Shown: positions 61,200 to 64,000 of the stretch, piece after piece | Layout: every line of letters starts with the position of its first letter | Numbering within the stretch: position 1 is the stretch's first letter | NCBI RefSeq assembly: GCF_000165425.1 | Contig: NW_001799399.1 | Location: 261,337-325,336 of the forward strand | Source of the DNA: Paramecium tetraurelia | Taxonomy: Eukaryota; Ciliophora; Oligohymenophorea; Peniculida; Parameciidae | Length of the DNA: 64,000 nt | Reading direction: 5' to 3' | The notes under the pieces: model-generated | What the model was told of the DNA's origin: nothing | The model's input: only the letters and a program-made list of their open reading frames with translations | Databases searched by the model: none | Translations under genes and position numbers: made by a program

Positions 61200-62814
61200 A
61201 TGTAACCTTATAAAAGGGTTTGTGTTTAAGAATCGAAAAACCCCTCCTCATTTAGTGAACAAGATGAGAAAATTGGAATAGATTATTCCAACTTCATCCA
61301 ATAAATGGAAGGACCTTACCATTAGCTTTATGAACCAATAGATAAATAATGCATAGGAGCAGGGGGTTAGGGTTGTGTAATCAAAGTGAAATGCAAATTG
61401 AATAATGAGATTCGGGCTATGAAAGTGATTAAGAAAACCAGCGAAGATAAGAATGAAAATTTTCGAAAAGAATTCCAAAACCTTAAGCTGTATCTCATTG
61501 TCCTAATTTAGATTAGATCATCCAAATATATTGAAGCTTTACCATAGTTTTGAAGATGATCAGAGATTTTACATAATTTCGGAACTATGCGAAGGAGGAA
61601 CCTTAGCTCAATATATCGATGATCATTATCCTCTTAAGGAAGCTGAAGTGCTTAAAATTATGAAGTAATTAATCAGTTCCATTAATTTTGCTCATAAGAA
61701 AAATATAGTTCATAGAGACATTAAGCCTGACAATATCTTGATTGACGATGAAGTTACAACATCCATTAAACTGATTGATTGGGGGTTCTCAGGGATGATT
61801 TAATAATAATAAAAATTGAGTCTTAAATGTGGCACAATTCACTTTGTGGCTCCGGAAGTGATGGAGGAATCATACGACTAAAAGTGTGACATATGGTCAT
61901 GCGGAGTTGTCCTCTATATACTATTGTGCAATGATCCTCCATTCCAAGGGACAGATTCAAATGAAATTTTATTTAACATCAAAAATCAAAGCATAGAGTT
62001 CAGGTAATTAATCAATTTGAATGAAGATATTAATCTTGGAAATAATACAGTACTCTCGTTAAGGATTTATTGAAAAGAATGCTGGAGAAAAACCCAGAAT
62101 TGAGACCAAATGCTTAATAGGTTCTTGAAGATCCGTGGTTTGAAAGGTAGAATTCTTAGATTATAATTAGTCATTCATCTGAATAAATACCTTCTCAAGA
62201 TTTCAAGGAGAGTATGATATAATTTAATGGTTACACTGAGGATCAGGACAATAGTTTAAAATAAAGCAGATTTTTATAGGCAATAGTGTTATTCATTGCC
62301 ACTGAATTAGTGCATAAGGACGATAAAAAAGTATTGAATCGTATCTTCCGTAAAATTGATAAGGACAACAATGGTATTAATGATTATATGAGACAATTAG
62401 GAACAATCTCAAAAGAGGAACTGAAATGCGCTTTATAATAAATATATTCAAAAAATCAATTAGACGATAAAGTTGATAAAATATTCGATTTCTTGGATGT
62501 CAACTAAAGTGGTTCACTAGATTTTAGTGAATTTGTAGCTGCAACCTGTAAATTATCAGATGTAGAAGGTATATCTTAATATATAAAACAATGCAGAAAA
62601 AATTAGAGTTGCATTTGATGTATTGGACAAGAATAAGGATGGGTGTATAACTCTAGATGAATTATTTAAATTTATTGGGAGAGAAGACTATGATAATGAT
62701 TGTAAGGAGATCTTCAATCAATTTGATCAGAATGGAGATGATAAAATAAGTTTTGCCGAGTTTTCTCAAGCAGTTTAAAAATACGTGAATATATGTAAAT
62801 AGATTTAATATTGA
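61200..62814 (+). CDS. Calcium-dependent protein kinase with DWG motif
   Basis: About 504 residues after removing introns 61490-61511, 62004-62026, 62374-62400 and 62569-62596. Kinase landmarks: [52 protein letters not shown] and [26 protein letters not shown]. Four EF-hands follow: [36 protein letters not shown] and [12 protein letters not shown]. The DFG Asp is kept, but Phe is Trp. There is no acylation signal at the chosen Met (61200), unlike the CDPK at 32.8 kb. The N-terminus is uncertain. Confidence 0.88.
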
Positions 62815-62889
62815 TTATTTATAAGAGTTTGGCATTTAGTTACACAAATTATATATATAATATATATATATAGGTAGATAAACATAAAA

Positions 62890-64000
62890 TCAAAAATATT
62901 TACCAAGAAGTGTGATTAGTTTAGTTCTGATTTCTAATTACTCACATTTTATCATCTCCACAAATGTTAAATAAAATTCTTTCAAATCATTTTTGTCTAG
63001 TCTACTTAAATAATCCAACATAAGTTCAATATTAAATTGTTTCTCACGTGAAGCATTTTCTTCATTCAAAAACACTTTTAAATTGTCATGAATGCTATTT
63101 AAAAGAGGAACCCGAATAGATAATGAAAATTTTTCTACGATTGAATTATCCATCTCTAAAAATCCAACTAAACTAATAATTATCATTTCTTTTGTTTCCA
63201 TCTCTGATGCACTTAATTTGTTTATGTAATAATTAGTAAAGAGTTAAACGACAACGTGTTATTGTTCAATATTTAAATATTGTGCATCATTTATGAAAAA
63301 TGTAATCCAATCTTGCGTTCTTTTATTAGATACTACAAATTAGTTATAATATTATACCAGTTAATTAGGATGAAATAAGAGGTTCAAACAACTATTGAAT
63401 CGAATTTTAATCTAAAAAGGGGATCATTATGGTTATGATATTTTTTAGTTTTGTAATCAGAATTAATTGTAATTTTTCAGAATTGTCATTCATAAATCTT
63501 TAACATTTCTAATTAATAAATTAATGTTTACATTCAAAAAACCATTCAAAACACCCACAAATTTATTTGCTTCATTCAAATCATTTTGATTTAATTATCT
63601 CTTACTAATTATTCCTTCAAAACTATTTATTAAGAACTCAATGAAGTAGTGATGCTTTACAATAATCCCTAATTAAGAAATTTGTTAATTTATAAAGTGC
63701 AACCATTCAGCGACTACTTCTTCTTCAAGATTATCAATTGAAAAGCATTATTTATAATAGTATTTGAACACATTATTGTCATCATTTAATAGTTGAATTA
63801 CATGATCCTGACATAAAAAATTGAAAAGCAACTATAATGCATGCAATCCTTTCTTATGATTTATTGGTATGGTTAATTTAATCACATCACAAAAGATTTG
63901 GAATGTTCTATTTTCTAGATAGTATTAGATATCCTCCATGTCCAAAGTTTATTCATGATTAATTAATGTTACTAAGAAATCAATAGATCCAATGAGTAAT
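62890..64000 (-). CDS. ARM/HEAT-like helical protein, 5' partial
   Basis: The frame enters from the right edge and ends at TGA 62890-62892, with introns at 63509-63531 and 63333-63357. About 350 residues are visible, all amphipathic helices of HEAT or armadillo style (IPINHKKGLHALQLLFNFLC, VVAEWLHFINQQISQLGIIV, MEMDNSIVEKF-type helix before FNIELMLDYLSRLDKNDLKE). No specific family can be named from the C-terminal part alone. An (AT)n run lies just downstream at about 62849-62872. Confidence 0.62.

Overview
The window looks like ciliate macronuclear DNA, most probably Paramecium (aurelia group). The evidence is direct. It is very AT-rich. Every long gene reads only if TAA and TAG are glutamine and TGA is the sole stop. 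Genes are packed tens to a few hundred bases apart, and coding regions are broken by very short GT...AG introns (18-37 nt, mostly 22-28). Standard-code ORFs here are only fragments or shadows of the real genes. Exon chains were built by hand; for nearly every gene, span minus introns is a multiple of three and ends at TGA.

Layout. 1-10.1 kb: a CFAP65-like flagellar protein (minus, runs off the left edge), SGT1, a cytochrome P450 whose stop overlaps the SGT1 start, a CDC20/CDH1 APC/C activator, a small Tim chaperone overlapping a hypothetical gene, and TRAPPC4. 10.5-17.8 kb: a Cache-domain membrane protein, a TPR protein, GID8, two small unknowns, an FCP1/NIF phosphatase and a sorting nexin. 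17.8-27.6 kb: one giant ARM-type protein with a Gln/Ser-rich middle, broken by an assembly gap flanked by a low-quality copy of the same sequence. 27.7-35.3 kb: a TPR protein, ARPC1, a membrane RINGv protein, a protein with a CaaX-like C-terminus, a myristoylation-type CDPK and an unknown. 35.6-42.1 kb: a two-FHA protein (with an apparent 1-base frameshift), unknowns, a WD40 protein, a dynein LC8 light chain and a multi-pass RING-H2 protein. 42.6-43.4 kb: a decayed protein kinase gene. 43.5-54.1 kb: POLE3-like histone fold, EEF1AKMT1-like methyltransferase, PA2G4/EBP1, a tubulin-tyrosine-ligase-like enzyme, coiled-coil proteins and a signal peptide-EGF-TM-RING-H2 protein. 54.3-64 kb: a frameshifted small gene, two coiled-coil proteins, a Gln/His/Asn-rich protein, a second CDPK with DWG in place of DFG, and the 3' part of an ARM/HEAT-like protein running off the right edge.

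There is no operon-like theme. The content is ordinary eukaryotic housekeeping plus a ciliary and calcium-signalling set (CFAP65-like, TTLL, LC8, two CDPKs) and three membrane-bound RING proteins. The items most worth a second look are the kinase pseudogene, the giant Ser-tract repeat protein with its spurious gap, two same-strand gene pairs whose coding regions overlap by a few bases, and two homopolymer frameshifts. I saw no tRNA, rRNA, CRISPR array or transposon.
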